From Thoreauomyces humboldtii (lineage: Eukaryota > Chytridiomycota > Chytridiomycetes > Spizellomycetales > Powellomycetaceae), in contig JADGJA010000151.1 in the NCBI GenBank assembly GCA_027596035.1, positions 1-35,934 on the forward strand: a DNA stretch of 35,934 nucleotides. The letters are read 5' to 3'. Below are positions 9,450 to 20,300 of the stretch, in pieces. Numbering within the stretch: position 1 is the first letter of the stretch; each line of letters starts with the position of its first letter. The notes beneath the pieces are model-generated. The model saw only the letters and a list, made by a program, of their open reading frames with translations, did no database searches and was not told where the DNA came from. The translations under genes and the position numbers were made by a program.

Positions 9450-11502
9450 CTATCGCCTGCTGCTGCTCGAGAACGCTGCAGCCTCGGTCTCGTCGTGCGT
9501 GGTGAAAAACTCGCGGTAACTTTTGGCGGGCAACGTCTTGAACTTTGAGTAAAAAATTCCGCAGTTGTTGCAGAGAGTATGCTTGCCCCGCGGCCCGCGT
9601 CGCAGCGTCGGCGTCACTTGGCCGCTCAAGCCACACCAAAAGCATCGCCATTCCTTGCGTAGCAGTGCCTCTACGAAAGAAAGGTCGGCAAACGTCAGAA
9701 AGCGAATCAGCACAATTGGGGGCAAGTACAGCGCCCAGCATACCGAAGGCTTCCTGAGAGTCCGGCATAGCCGATTTGCCCGCAGCCCTGGAAGCTGCCC
9801 TTTCTTGCAATACTTTGACCATTTCGATGTTCCGATCCATCATCGCCATCTGGTTGCTCAATAGATTGGGATCCGGAACATTCCGAGCCTTGACGGGCGT
9901 ATCCGTCCGCGGTGGCGATGGCTTCGAGGGCGTCATGTTTGGCGAATATCCATTTGACGTCTGATAGCTGGACGACCTCTGGAGATGTGGGAGATGCGCG
10001 AAGGGTGCCGGGGATTGTCCGTAGCCTTGCTCAAGTGTGGATGAGCGCAAGGACGGGCGACTGCTGGCATATATGGAGTTGGTGTTCCGGGAAGGCCTCC
10101 CCGTCTGGGGCGTGTCGGCCCGAGAATATGGCGTAGATGTTGTTCCGGAGCGTCCCAGTGTTGAGCGATGTTGACGCCGCAATCGTCTGTAAATCAAGGT
10201 GTAAGATTCACGTAATTCTGCTCACATTTGATGATACGGCAACGAGCATACCGAGTACTGCGCTCCTTCTCTCGAGCGTTGCGCTCGAGCTCAGCTTCCG
10301 TAAGCTCCCGCAGCTCGGGTTCCCACTCGTCTTCAACATTCTCGCCTCGGAACGGCCGACCTCTGACTGGAGGGGCTGGAGTCGCATCATCCCAGTTCAT
10401 GCGCGCAAAGCACACCTGCTCCCGAACAGCGTGCGCGATCACCGGTACAAACTCGCCTCCGACACCCAAGTCGGCTGCTAATTGCTTTGCAAATTCCTCC
10501 GGGGTAAGTGAAGATGTCGAAAATAGTGGCCACTCGAACTGATCGCGTAAATATAAGATCCCAACATGCAAGTCCAGCTGAGGCGAAAGAAGGATTTTAG
10601 CCGCAAGCGCCTTGATATGAAACGGAAAGAAACCCTCAGTACCTTGATGACAATTCGGATCTCGCCGTAGCTGCTCTCGTCTGTGACATCGTCCTTCATT
10701 CGAGGCGCCCCGTCCGCTGCGGGATCTTCTTCCACAGCTGCACCATAGTTCTGCACCTGCCGACGGATTTCGTCCGCAACAAGTGGAATGAATTGCGGGG
10801 CGTATGGAGAATCAAAGTCGTCCGCAAGCAGTTGAGCGAACTGTTCGGGAGTCATCAACGTTTCTATGAAAGCGTTGTGTGAAAAACTGGATCTATAGGC
10901 ACGAGATGCCATTTTGCCCGGTACCGTTGAGGTTCCAAGTAAACTGATCGCGCAACTTGACGCCTTCCACGTCGAGGTCCAGCCTCACCGGAACAAGTTG
11001 TACAGTTCGTTCTGCAAGATCAGATAGCTGCTGCCGGTTGCTATATAACAATACGAGTGTTAATCGGGATGGTATCTGAAGCTGGCGATTTGCTCTTTCA
11101 GAGAGCAGTTAGCCCGTCCCGGCTAGTCATCTTGGACCGGCCATCATGGCTCGCAGGGGGCCCTTGCTTTGTTGTCTGTGCGGAAGCAGTCCCAGGGCCA
11201 CTGCCACGGGCTGCCCGTTCCCTAGCGAGGTCAAGAGACCACTCGTCAACGCCATACTCACTGGTAGGTGTGCCGTGCCCCTTTTGATCGGGCGATTTTG
11301 TCGGATCTATACTTGAAGTCGCCGAGGTCTCTCCGTGGACGTGGAGCAGGTGGAGGTCCCGTGAAATCATCGTCATCTTCGATCAAGTCCGAATTGACTT
11401 TTGCAGGGAAGAAAAGCGCGGATCAGCCTCGGATTCACAGGATTAAGGGTTCAGCATAGTGTCCGTACCGTATGCCGCTTGTGAGTAAATGTTGGTAGTC
11501 AT
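9450..11502 (-). CDS. SNF5: SNF5/SMARCB1-type SWI/SNF (or RSC) core subunit with GATA finger
   Basis: A core subunit of a SWI/SNF-class nucleosome remodeller. Proposed exons: 11502-11469, 11397-11262, 11200-11138 (acceptor uncertain), 11040-10925, 10863-10643, 10577-10252, 10186-9730 and 9668-9450, about 523 codons. Two SNF5 repeats are clear. The first has LVPVRLDLDVEGVKLRDQF then TPEQFAQLLADDF and FIPLVADEIRRQV. The second has IKLDLHVGILYLRDQFEW then TPEEFAKQLAADL and FVPVIAHAVREQV. A conserved basic stretch (KERSTRRLRRQHR) and a Ser/Pro-rich linker follow. The last exon encodes a GATA-type zinc finger, C-x2-C-x20-C-x2-C (CFWCG...CNNCG) near residues 460-487. Whether this is the SNF5 or the SFH1 paralogue cannot be settled by eye. 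It is divergent from TAF12. Confidence 0.9.
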
Positions 11503-11903
11503 AGTGCTTGTTCCCGACAAGTCCTGGAAGCGTCGACGGGTTATGTGTGGCTCAAGTGGCACAAGGATGTATCGAGCGGCGGATCCGTCGCGGGGACGAT
11601 GAGGAAAACCGCGCGGACTTGGAGACTTTGCGACCTGGTACTGCTTGCTGCTTTACGAATGACCTTGAGCCTGGGAATGGGAGTTCGACCCCCCCGCAAG
11701 TACACCGACGCAACGAGGAGGGGAAAGGTCTTAACTTGTCCGAAATAGAACAAGAAGGGGCTTGCTTGCGCGTTTTCCCATCTGTGTTTTTTTCGTCCGA
11801 AACCCATCGTCGTCGTCGATCTTCCCAAGACGAAGCTGCTTTGGAGATCGGTCACTCGTGCACATCTGCTATAGCGAGGCCTGATTTTGTTTCACACGCT
11901 GAG
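11503..11903. promoter_or_regulatory. Divergent intergenic region, SNF5 / TAF12
   Basis: 401 bp between the two start codons. The TAF12 frame stays open upstream to 11508, so a longer N-terminus is formally possible. The upstream residues have no compositional match to the Gly/Arg, Ala and Pro-rich protein start, so I treat the stretch as 5' UTR and promoter. Confidence 0.4.
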
Positions 11904-13454
11904 ATGTCAACACCAGGGCGAGGACGTGGAAGGGGCCGGGGAAGAGGGGCTTCCGCAGCTGCCTTATCAAGAACGTCGAGCTCAATGAACGCTGCTGCTG
12001 CTACTGGTGTTGCTGCAGCCACTCCGACTCCCACGGCCCCAGGGACTACTACAACTGCCACTGGATCTCCTGCCTCCTGGGGCGTGACGCCTACCGCTGC
12101 CCAACCTTCATCACAGAACAACAGCCCGCAGCCGCAAAGTCCACGGCCGCAAAGTCCGAGGCCTCCCTTGTCTCGCGCCCAGTCGGGCTCCTCATCACCC
12201 CTCGTGACCGGTGCCGCGCCGGTCGCGGGTCATGTACCACCGGGTCAACCTCAACAACCGCCTTTCCCCGGTGCGGGCGCCGCGGCTGCTCTCAACATGC
12301 AAAACCTGACGAGCATGCAGACACCGGGTCATCCACAGTATCAGCAGTACCTCCAGGCCCTCCACTATTACCAGAACCTGATGGCTAGACCCGGACAACC
12401 CGGACAACCGCCGCCAACCGCCAGCCAGAGCTCATCCGCCACTGCTACGCCCAACGCAACGCCCCCGGGAACACCACAACCCTCCAAAGCAGTTCCTCCC
12501 ATGTCCCAACCTCAGTCTGCAGCTCCTCGGCCGATGTCTTACGCGTCACGGCCAACACCCCGACCAGGTAGGCAGCAACGATGCAATGGGAGGTGGCATA
12601 GCGTACTCACTCTTCATCATAGCAGGACAACCCAGACCTCCACCTCCAGGGGTCCGACAGCACTTCCCACAGCAGCTGAACACGCAGTTCAATCCTTCGG
12701 CCCGCAACTTGCCTTCTAATTACACCGCATCTCCGACATCCATACATCCCGGAACGAATCCAGCAGCGTTTGCTCAAGGCGCCAACCTTCGACCACCCAT
12801 TCCACGTTACGATCCTCGCGATCCCCGCGATCCAGCCACCATGCCTGTCCTCACCAAGGAACGTTTGCGCAATCTCGTCTCGCAAATCGACTCCAGTCAA
12901 CGGCTGGAGGCCGACGTCGAGGAGGTGAGAGCTTCAGGACACATCTCGCTTGTCCTGCTCGGGATCTCAACTTACATATTTCGTTCCGATAGATGCTTCT
13001 GGAGGTGGCAGACGAGTTTCTCAACTCGATCACTGAAAAAGCATGCAAGCTTTCCCGGCACCGCGATTCCCTACGGGTCGGAGTCAGCGATGCCAGAATT
13101 CCATTAGGTACACCGGTGCATTCCTCGATTGCAAACCACAGTGCCGACGCTAACTCGTCTTCGGTCCGAGTAGAGCAGGACTGGGGAATTCGAATACCGG
13201 GTTTTGGAGGAGGCGAGGAACGCTCAGCTGCTGCGGGTAATGGGGACGACGCGACGGCCGAAGTTAAAGACGAGGACATGACGGACACGGAGAAGACGCG
13301 CGCGCACCTCGAACGCAGTCAAAGGGTCCGGGAAGCGATACGGGACGCCGGAAGGCACAAGTATGGGACCGCGAGTGCTCCCGGTAATCCCGTGGGAGGG
13401 GTCCGAAAACATACGGCAAAGACCAGGGGGGCCGGAAAGCGGCGAGGAGGATGA
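11904..13454 (+). CDS. TAF12: TFIID/SAGA subunit TAF12
   Basis: A histone-fold subunit shared by TFIID and SAGA, where it pairs with TAF4 or ADA1. Exons: 11904-12567, 12626-12924, 12993-13107 and 13174-13454, 452 codons. The N-terminal two thirds are low complexity: an Arg-Gly tract (GRGRGRGRGRG), then Ala/Thr/Pro and Gln/Pro-rich sequence. The H2B-like histone fold begins near residue 297: LTKERLRNLVSQIDSSQRLE, then EVADEFLNSITEKACKLSRHR, then a third helix ending EQDWGIRIPGF, which matches the TAF12 signature. Intron 3 was placed to join IPL to EQDW; it is 66 nt, keeps frame and has no stop, so an unspliced reading would insert 22 residues into the fold. The C-terminus is charged and basic (KTRGAGKRRGG). 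The start at 11904 is the first Met before the Arg-Gly tract. Confidence 0.92.
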
Positions 13455-13624
13455 CGGCCGATCCCCTTGGTTTCTCTTTTTCGCCATCTCACTTGTATGT
13501 ACATAGCACGTTCACACACGCAATACAAAGAAAGACGAGAAACAAGCTTTAGACACGGCATCGCCCGTTTTCGAGGGAGCCATGCGACAGCAGCAAGGTA
13601 TATTGGTGAAGATGACTGATGACC

Positions 13625-15533
13625 TCAGAACTCTTCCAGAGCGATCAACATCTCCGCGATCCGGCACTCACTGATGAGAAGACGAGTGACCGTTTTCTCG
13701 AGCTGTGCCTTGTTGTGAAGCTCGCTCTCGGTCAGATGCTCATCCGTGATGTCGGAACGAGCGAGCTTCTCGAGGAGTTTCGGAAGTCTCGCCATCTCGG
13801 CGAACCGACGCTGCTTGAGGTTGGCCGAAGCCTTGTAGCCGTTCTGAGTAAAGTGGGTTGTGCTCTTTGGGATCGATACGTACCAGAGAAAGAAGGTACG
13901 TGCTGCCGAGTGGTCCATGGTCTTTGGCACGTCCTAGTAATTCGACGGCAATGGTAGTGAGCGTTTGCTAGGTTGCTGAAACACCTCGCTGAGAGTTGCA
14001 CCTGAATGAACGCGAGCCCAGAGTTCATGAGAATGTAGAGACAGTGCCGAGCCACCTTCAGTGGTACCAAAGCAAACTTGGCGATCTTTGGAAAGAAGAA
14101 CGAGGCGAACATGGTGAGGCAATGTTCCTTGAGGAATGGCAAAACGCAAAGGTTTCCGGGTTGTTCCCTTACCTGGGTTTCGTTGAGCTTTGTCATTAGA
14201 TGCATGATCCGCCATATCCTTCTTGCGGTATCCCCAAACTTTTCCTGTACGATCGACTCCATCAACCTGGCTTTTATTTCGAGCCCAGCGGTCTCCAGCG
14301 CCACGGCGTATTGACCGCCACCAGCCTCTGACTCTTTCGTGACGAGCTTCATTTCGTCTTCGGTGAGCGTCTCCAGGTACTCGATAAGCGATCCGCTGTT
14401 CCCTCTGCCATCGACCGGCATGCGAACTTTTGAATCGATGAGGGACGAGAGCATAAGCTGACTGACGGCCTCCGATCTGATCTCCCCCTTGCACTGCCGC
14501 ATTTTCGGCTCAGCGGTGACAAGGAGCTTCCTGACGATCTCTCCCGCCGCGCTGTTGACCCTCTGTTCCGCCAAGTTGGCAATGGCCGCGTTCCGGATGA
14601 GAACGTGGAGCTTTGCGTAGTTGGGTCGATAGTACTTGTCGGGCGACATCGAGTCAGGCTCTCCGGTAGCCTGCCTCTTGTTGGCCTCCTCCAGTTCGTC
14701 CACATCGTTGACCACCTTTCGCTTCGATCCGACCTGGACCTCCTCCTCGTACATCTCCCTCTTGAGCGCCAGCGTTCGTCGAAGCTTTGTCATCTCTGTC
14801 GCGGTCAACGGAAGACCTCCGCGTCGCGCCATTTCGGCCGCCTCCTCGCTCATCATTCGATCCTCGACCGACACGCTGTCGTCGACCGCGCAGAGGGTGA
14901 GGATGTGAGCGTCGAGGAGGTTCTGGAAGCTTTCGGCCACCTCCTCGGGCATCACCCCTGGTTCCCGCTTCTGATCGGCGATGAACTTGTAGTTTACGCG
15001 ACCATGCTGCAGGACGCGTGACATCAATCGTTCCTCCTAATTTGCAAAAGAAAAGGAGCGGTTGAGCAGGCGCCTCTCCATCCGCGTTGATCGTCGACCT
15101 TCAAACCGCACCTGCGGTCCGCATCGTTCCCGCACCGCCTTCAGGTACAGTGGAAACCGATCACGAAGGAGGATGGCCGTAGGGTCTGCCTGGTAGTACA
15201 CCACCATGCGAGGTCCTTCGGCGGTCTCCGCGTGCGTGACGATGCTATGCTGGAGGAGAACGAAGAGCGATTCGCGGACCTGCCTCGCTGGAAGGTCTCC
15301 GCGGCGGACCAGCATGCTGAGACTTTGACGACCACGCTCCAGCAGGGCCATCCCGACTTTCTGAGAAGTGAAACACCACCTCGGGGGTCAGCACGCGCCG
15401 TGCGGCAGTGGCAGGCGAGGAAGGACTTGATGCAAACCTGTACGATGGGACCAAAATGCTCGGTCAGAATGGCTTTGCAAAGACGATTCTTGACGTGGGG
15501 CATGGCTACTGTGTCAAGGGCAAAGCTGGTCAA
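13625..15533 (-). CDS. RPC82: RNA polymerase III subunit C82 (RPC3/POLR3C)
   Basis: A subunit of the Pol III initiation subcomplex (C82-C34-C31), built of extended winged helices that help open the promoter. Exons: 15533-15438, 15360-15112, 15036-14173, 14085-14002 and 13933-13625, 533 codons, all joined in phase 0. The N-terminus shows the family pattern: NRLCKAILTEHFG, KVGMALLERGRQSL, then ARQVRESLFVLLQHSIV and YYQADPTAILLRDRFPLYL. The middle holds an acidic, Lys-rich loop. The C-terminal part has NETQ-IAKFALVPLKVARHC, then VPKTMDHSAARTFFLWYV and a terminal helix bundle. Intron 3 is 87 nt, keeps frame and has no stop. The stop at 13625 faces TAF12 across a 170-bp convergent gap, and the 5' end is 207 bp from the F-box gene. 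Confidence 0.92.
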
Positions 15534-15740
15534 GTCAACCCTCAGGACGTGTCGGAGGGAAGAAAATCCAGCGACCTATGGGTAACCTATGGGTTCTCTG
15601 TCCGGAACCGTCGGACAGACCGCACCTGGAGTGTGGAGGTGCGGGCAAAGGTGGTGGTGGCTGTGCACTTTCGTAACGGGTGTTTCTGACCCGTTGCCGC
15701 AGAACATTCCTCTCGTTCCCAGCACTGACATTCTCGCAAC

Positions 15741-16932
15741 ATGGGCTACGCTGTCTTTTGCGCTGGATTCGGGCCTGAGTTTGACGAAGAGGACGAGAAG
15801 CTCAAGGAACGCCACGAGGAAGCCGCCTCCCATACCCGCGAGCAGTGCATGTTTACCATCGATGGGACATTCACAGAGCCTTCTCAAATCGGCGACCCTG
15901 GCTGAGGCTCCGACATCGATCACGTCCTGCCCGTCTTTCAGCCGGACACACCCAAAAACAGGCTGGAATATCCAGAGGACAAGGGCTGGAAACCAGTGGT
16001 TGTCAACGAGGTCTCGATCGACATCGACGATCCATTGTGCCCACTGTGGACCGTCCCGACCGTCCCGACCATCAGCATTCAGCGAGAGCTTTCTCCCAAT
16101 ATCATCGAGGTTCTGGTGACAGGCACTCCCGGCCCTCCGAAAAACGTCTTGGCAAAGAACTACGCGATGACGAACGATCAGGTTGAAGGTTGGGTGTGGG
16201 GATGGTCTTCTCCTGCACTGGCGATGCGGCAAGGTCTTGGCAAACCTCATGGCGTTTTCTTCAAACTTTCAACTCGGAAGTGACGAGGCAAAGGAATTAT
16301 ACCTCTGGCTTGCGGGCCAATGTGATGAATTCAACCAAGAAACACCGTACCACGAGTCGGTCGGAGGAATGCAAGGCCAGGAGTTTGAAGTGCCCGTCGG
16401 CTCCGAATGGGTCACCACCAACATCTCGGTGTTTCCACTCTTTCAGCCCGCTGTCAGACCCACGCCCGCCGTTCACAGCCTCCCCTTTCTGTTCCCGCTT
16501 CCCGTCGAGATCCAACGGACGGTCTTGACGATGCTACACCTGGATGATCTGGCGACTCTCACCGGTGTCGACAAAGCGTCTCGATCATTCCTCTCGGCCG
16601 AGCACGCAGCGATATTCTGGAACGAGGCTTGCTACTCCGAGTTCCTGTGGCCGTCTGGGACTCTCAGCGAAGACATGCCGTCCATGGACGAGAAGAACGA
16701 AGCGGTGGGGGCTGCAGGCGGGCTCTGCTGCTGTCCAACATGTGGAGACTCGAACAAGATAGACTGGATGCATTATGTGGCCGAATGTCGTACTTCTCCC
16801 AACATCCGGAATAGGCGGCGGATCGTAAAGATTGCGGATCAGATCATGAACGGCTTCAAGGGGCGCAACGACGAGGACGATGGCGCGTCTGACGAGGGGG
16901 ATGGCGAAGGCATAGACAAGGATCTTGTATAA
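15741..16932 (+). CDS. F-box protein with in-frame TGA
   Basis: Probably a substrate adaptor of an SCF ubiquitin ligase. Two exons are proposed: 15741 to about 16195 and 16281-16932 (donor 16196 or 16205, both in frame). The first exon starts MGYAVFCAGFGPEFDEEDE and is rich in acidic and Pro residues. It is interrupted by TGA at 15903-15905, after which the same frame resumes with clearly protein-like sequence (DHVLPVFQPDTP, DKGWKPVVVNEVSIDIDD). The second exon holds the F-box: LPVEIQRTVLTMLHLDDLAT, then a Val-Asp-Lys-x-x-Arg turn and a Trp-x-x-x-Cys end. A C-x2-C-x9-H-x4-C cluster (CPTCG...MHYVAEC) follows, then a basic stretch and an acidic tail. I could not remove the TGA with a GT-AG intron that keeps the frame. 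The first half is unrecognised. Confidence 0.65.
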
Positions 16933-17380
16933 AAGTTTTGGAGGAAACTGACTTGAGTCGATAGATAGTTTGCACACGGGTCCTGGAGCATCTTGGGTGT
17001 GAGTGTCCCCCTTGACGCGGAAACGAACCCAGTCCCAGATAAGAGAGGCTTCTGGGGGTGTTCTGAATGCGTTGGAAAAAGCGAGCAATGGCATGGTCCG
17101 TGGCGTACTTTGTTCTGACGTCCACGCGGTGGGAGAAGATGTTGTCCGTGTCTCCGGGAGGCTCCCATAGTAGCTCACCGAACCCAACGGCGCGAATCAC
17201 GCACAGCTTTGAATGATTGTAATTACAAGTAGGATATACGGCAAATGAGAGTAGTAGTGCAGTCAAAATCGACGACCAACACGACCGGGAAAGCTGCACA
17301 GAGGGCGAATCGCATCTTCCATCGGTCTGACCCACGATCGGGAGAGGTCGCCAAGGCAGCGAAGCGGTGGTCGATGCACC
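16933..17380. other. Convergent intergenic region, F-box / HECT
   Basis: 448 bp between two converging stop codons, so it should hold both 3' UTRs and polyadenylation sites. On the minus strand it also contains a stretch of protein-like sequence in two frames (separate entry, 16945-17210). Nothing else was recognised. Confidence 0.4.
16945..17210 (-). pseudogene. Possible frameshifted coding remnant
   Basis: On the minus strand one frame reads protein-like residues (VGFGELLWEPPGDTDNIFSH, then KYATDHAIARFFQRIQNT). At a run of five G at 17054-17058 (plus strand) the coherent sequence moves to another frame (PEASLIWDWVRFRVKGDTHT). I do not recognise the family. It could be a decayed gene, an extra exon of an unseen gene or chance. 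No clear start or end is visible, and the stretch lies in the 3' region of two converging genes. Confidence 0.25.
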
Positions 17381-20300
17381 TCAGACGAAGCCGAAACCTG
17401 CAGTGACAAAACATATGAGTTGTGCACATCTAAATAGAACCTGGCAACAGCAAGGCGGCGTAATCTTACCTGTAGCGCCTTCGGAAATGGCAATCAGAAG
17501 CCGCTCTCGCAGCTGCTCGTATGATTCATAAAGCGGGAGATCCAACTGGTTGAAGCTGAAGGACAAACAAGTAATAGGACCAATAAGTCGTTACTCCCCC
17601 AAAGTGATTGGCTTGTTAGGCGCGAACTTACCAGGTGTGGGCGCTGGGAAGACGCTCCGGATTAGAAAAGTCCTTGTGGATCTGGAACTTCTGGACCCCG
17701 TTGCTGCCTTGAAGTTGCGCGAAGCCTTCCAAAGGTACCTTGCTGGTCCCCGTGGCGAACTGAACTAGCTTGGCTCGCTCCTCTTGGGAGAAGCTGCGGA
17801 CGGCTCGCCAGAACCATTGCACCTGTGGGGAAGCCTGCGTGTAATTCTGGTACTCAGTGTTGTTCTTCCAGTCATCGATGTCGATGTCGGGCATGCCGGA
17901 GATTAGGAGCTCAAGTTCCTGCTCGTTGAAGATCTTTACAAGATCCTGAGGGATCACATCGTGGAAGCCACCGAGGAACGCTTGGATCTGTGCGCGGATG
18001 GCCGTGAGGAGACGTTGCTCGACGATCAGACGGACGTAGTCATTCTTGTTCGCTTCCGTAACGGCCATGTTGCGACCGTCTGGAAGAAGATCGATGGTCT
18101 GCTTCTTGCCGAATTCGTCGATTTCGGTCGAGAAGGTCAAGTCGAACACGTCTGTGATGTCGTTCTGCAACATCCATTCGAGCGACTTGTGGAACTCTGG
18201 GTCCACGGCCTCCATGTCCTTGTAGTCAACCGGAGCGTCGATCATGGCTTTGTAGAACGATCGAGTAAAGTAAGCATCAAGGAGTCGTCCATCGTAGATG
18301 GCTTTCCCGATCACGCGTCCCACGAATTTAAAGTACAGCAGGTGATCTGGGTTAATGCCGGACAAGCGGTTAGGCTGGTAGGTAACCTTGTCGACAGCCG
18401 AAGGTCGGAACAATGCATAGTCGGGGTTGAACATCTGCCGTGCGAGTACCGAGAACCACTCCCGGGTGACACCGCCGGCATCGACTCCTTCTTCCTCGTA
18501 AAATCGGACGTTGAGCTTGCTCAGTTTGATTTCGTCCCCGGATCGTCCTTGAAGCTGGTGGTACGAATCCTCGAAGACGTACTGTCGGCGAACGTTTATC
18601 TGAAGCGGGCCGTAGTGGTCACGGGAGGTACGCTTGTGCAATTGCTGGTTGAAGTACGTTCGCTTGTTGTCAAACTCGAGGACCTTTGGGTTATGTACAA
18701 GGAGCGAGAAGGAACCCGACATCAGGGAGGGACTGTTGCGGACCATAGTGTTGAGAATCTTGCGATGCTCTTCGGTGAAAGCGACGAAGAGTTCTTCGTT
18801 GCTGAGCTCGGCAATTTGGGATGTCGAAACGCGGGATAGAGGAGGTGCCTGAATCGCGGAGGTCGCAATGGCTGTAGCAGGACGCTTCTTGAGCACGTAT
18901 GGTTTCGACACCACCATAAAGGACTCGATGGCCGGAAGAAGAACAGTGGCTACGTGGATTAGGATGTCCTTGTCGTTAATGAGGGTCAGACACGAACCAA
19001 GACGCTGCCAGAGCTTGGGCAGTTGGAGGGTATCGTAAATTGCGAGAAGGCGCTTCTCGCTTTCTTCCCGAAGGGTCTCCTTAGCCTTCGCAAGGACATC
19101 GTCCGACGATGGAACCGTCGAGCCTTCTGCCCCAGCCATCTCACCAGCAGGGGTGGCTGTTCCAGGGGTCACAGCGGCTGACGCGGACGCCGAGGCGGCT
19201 GTAACGACAGCATGTATATCGGCAGCCTTGCCCTTCGAATGCGTAAAGTCGATTGTCTTGAGAACTCGGAGCAGTTTTGCTTGCATTGCACTAGCCTGCG
19301 TGAATTTGCCCAATGTCGCATTTTGCACCTCTACAGCGCTGTTGGCTGCCTTGAGGACAGCGATGAGCTCGTCTAGATCGGGAACCATAGCGTCGCCGAG
19401 GCGCTGCGCGGCTTCCGCAAGCTCTCGTGTGATGGTTTCCCGGTTGTGTGATAAACTGAAGAGATGCTGCACCACCGAAAGGGTGTACTGGAAGCTCTTA
19501 CCGGAACAGACACCGGCGGTGAGCACGTTGACTACTGCCGAGACGTACTGATCTGGGATCACGGGACTCTTGAATTCTGTGACTGTTGGTACTGCGGTAG
19601 TGGGACTAGCAGATGTTGCAGCGGGCTTCTTTGGTGTGGCAGTAGCGAGAGTACTGGTAGCCGACTCGTCCGTGGAGGCAGTAGCCGCAGATGCTTCGCC
19701 GGGGAGTGTAGGGCCAGATTCGCTTAACAACGCAGTAGCCGCTGCTTGAGCAGCAGCCAATTCGGCTTCTTGCTTGACGACAAGTTCTTTCGCACGGTTG
19801 AGGTTCATCATGGAAAGGAGTCGCAAGATCATGGACAAAATGTGCATAAGGCGCTCCATCAGCACGGTGCTGTTCAGGAAGGCAGGTCGCTGCAGCAAGC
19901 TCAGTAGGACATTGACCGGATACTTATAATCCGCTGCCTTCTCCTTGTCCTTTCCTTTGCCTTTCTTAGGTGTGCGGGTGAAGGTGGTGCTGAAAAGATC
20001 CGTCTCCATCAGGAACAATCGCGCGACCGCCTCGTTAAAGACAATCATCTGCGAGAGGGCCTCGAGGCAGCGTTGAGCGACAAGGTTGGGAACGTTTTCC
20101 GAGCCAGCAGAGACCATAGCGACAGTAGTGCCATGTTGGGAAGGGGTTCCAGCGGGGGTGTTGGTTCCTGCCTTCCGTGGGGTGGAAGCAGCGTATTTGC
20201 CTTTACCCTTAAGAGAAAGCTGAGAAAAGCTCTTGTCTACAGCGGCGAGGTCGGAGCTTCCATCGGCAAGGATCGAGAGTAGTAAGGAGACTAGCTCAGT

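Noticed and set aside
11549..11700. tRNA-like A-box (TGGCTCAAGTGG) and B-box (GTTCGACCC) in the TAF12 upstream region
   Set aside because: The acceptor and T-arm stems do not pair and the spacing is too long, so no cloverleaf forms.
11508..11903. N-terminal extension of TAF12 to 11508
   Set aside because: The frame is open but the residues look non-coding. It would leave almost no room for the divergent promoter, as SNF5 starts at 11502.
15903..15905. Selenocysteine as the preferred reading of the TGA
   Set aside because: No SECIS was identified and neither neighbouring residues nor the F-box family suggest a redox site. It is kept only as one option.
17961..18839. Plus-strand open frame of 292 codons
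   Set aside because: It lies antisense to the HECT-domain exon, has no family motif, and mirrors codon bias of the real gene.
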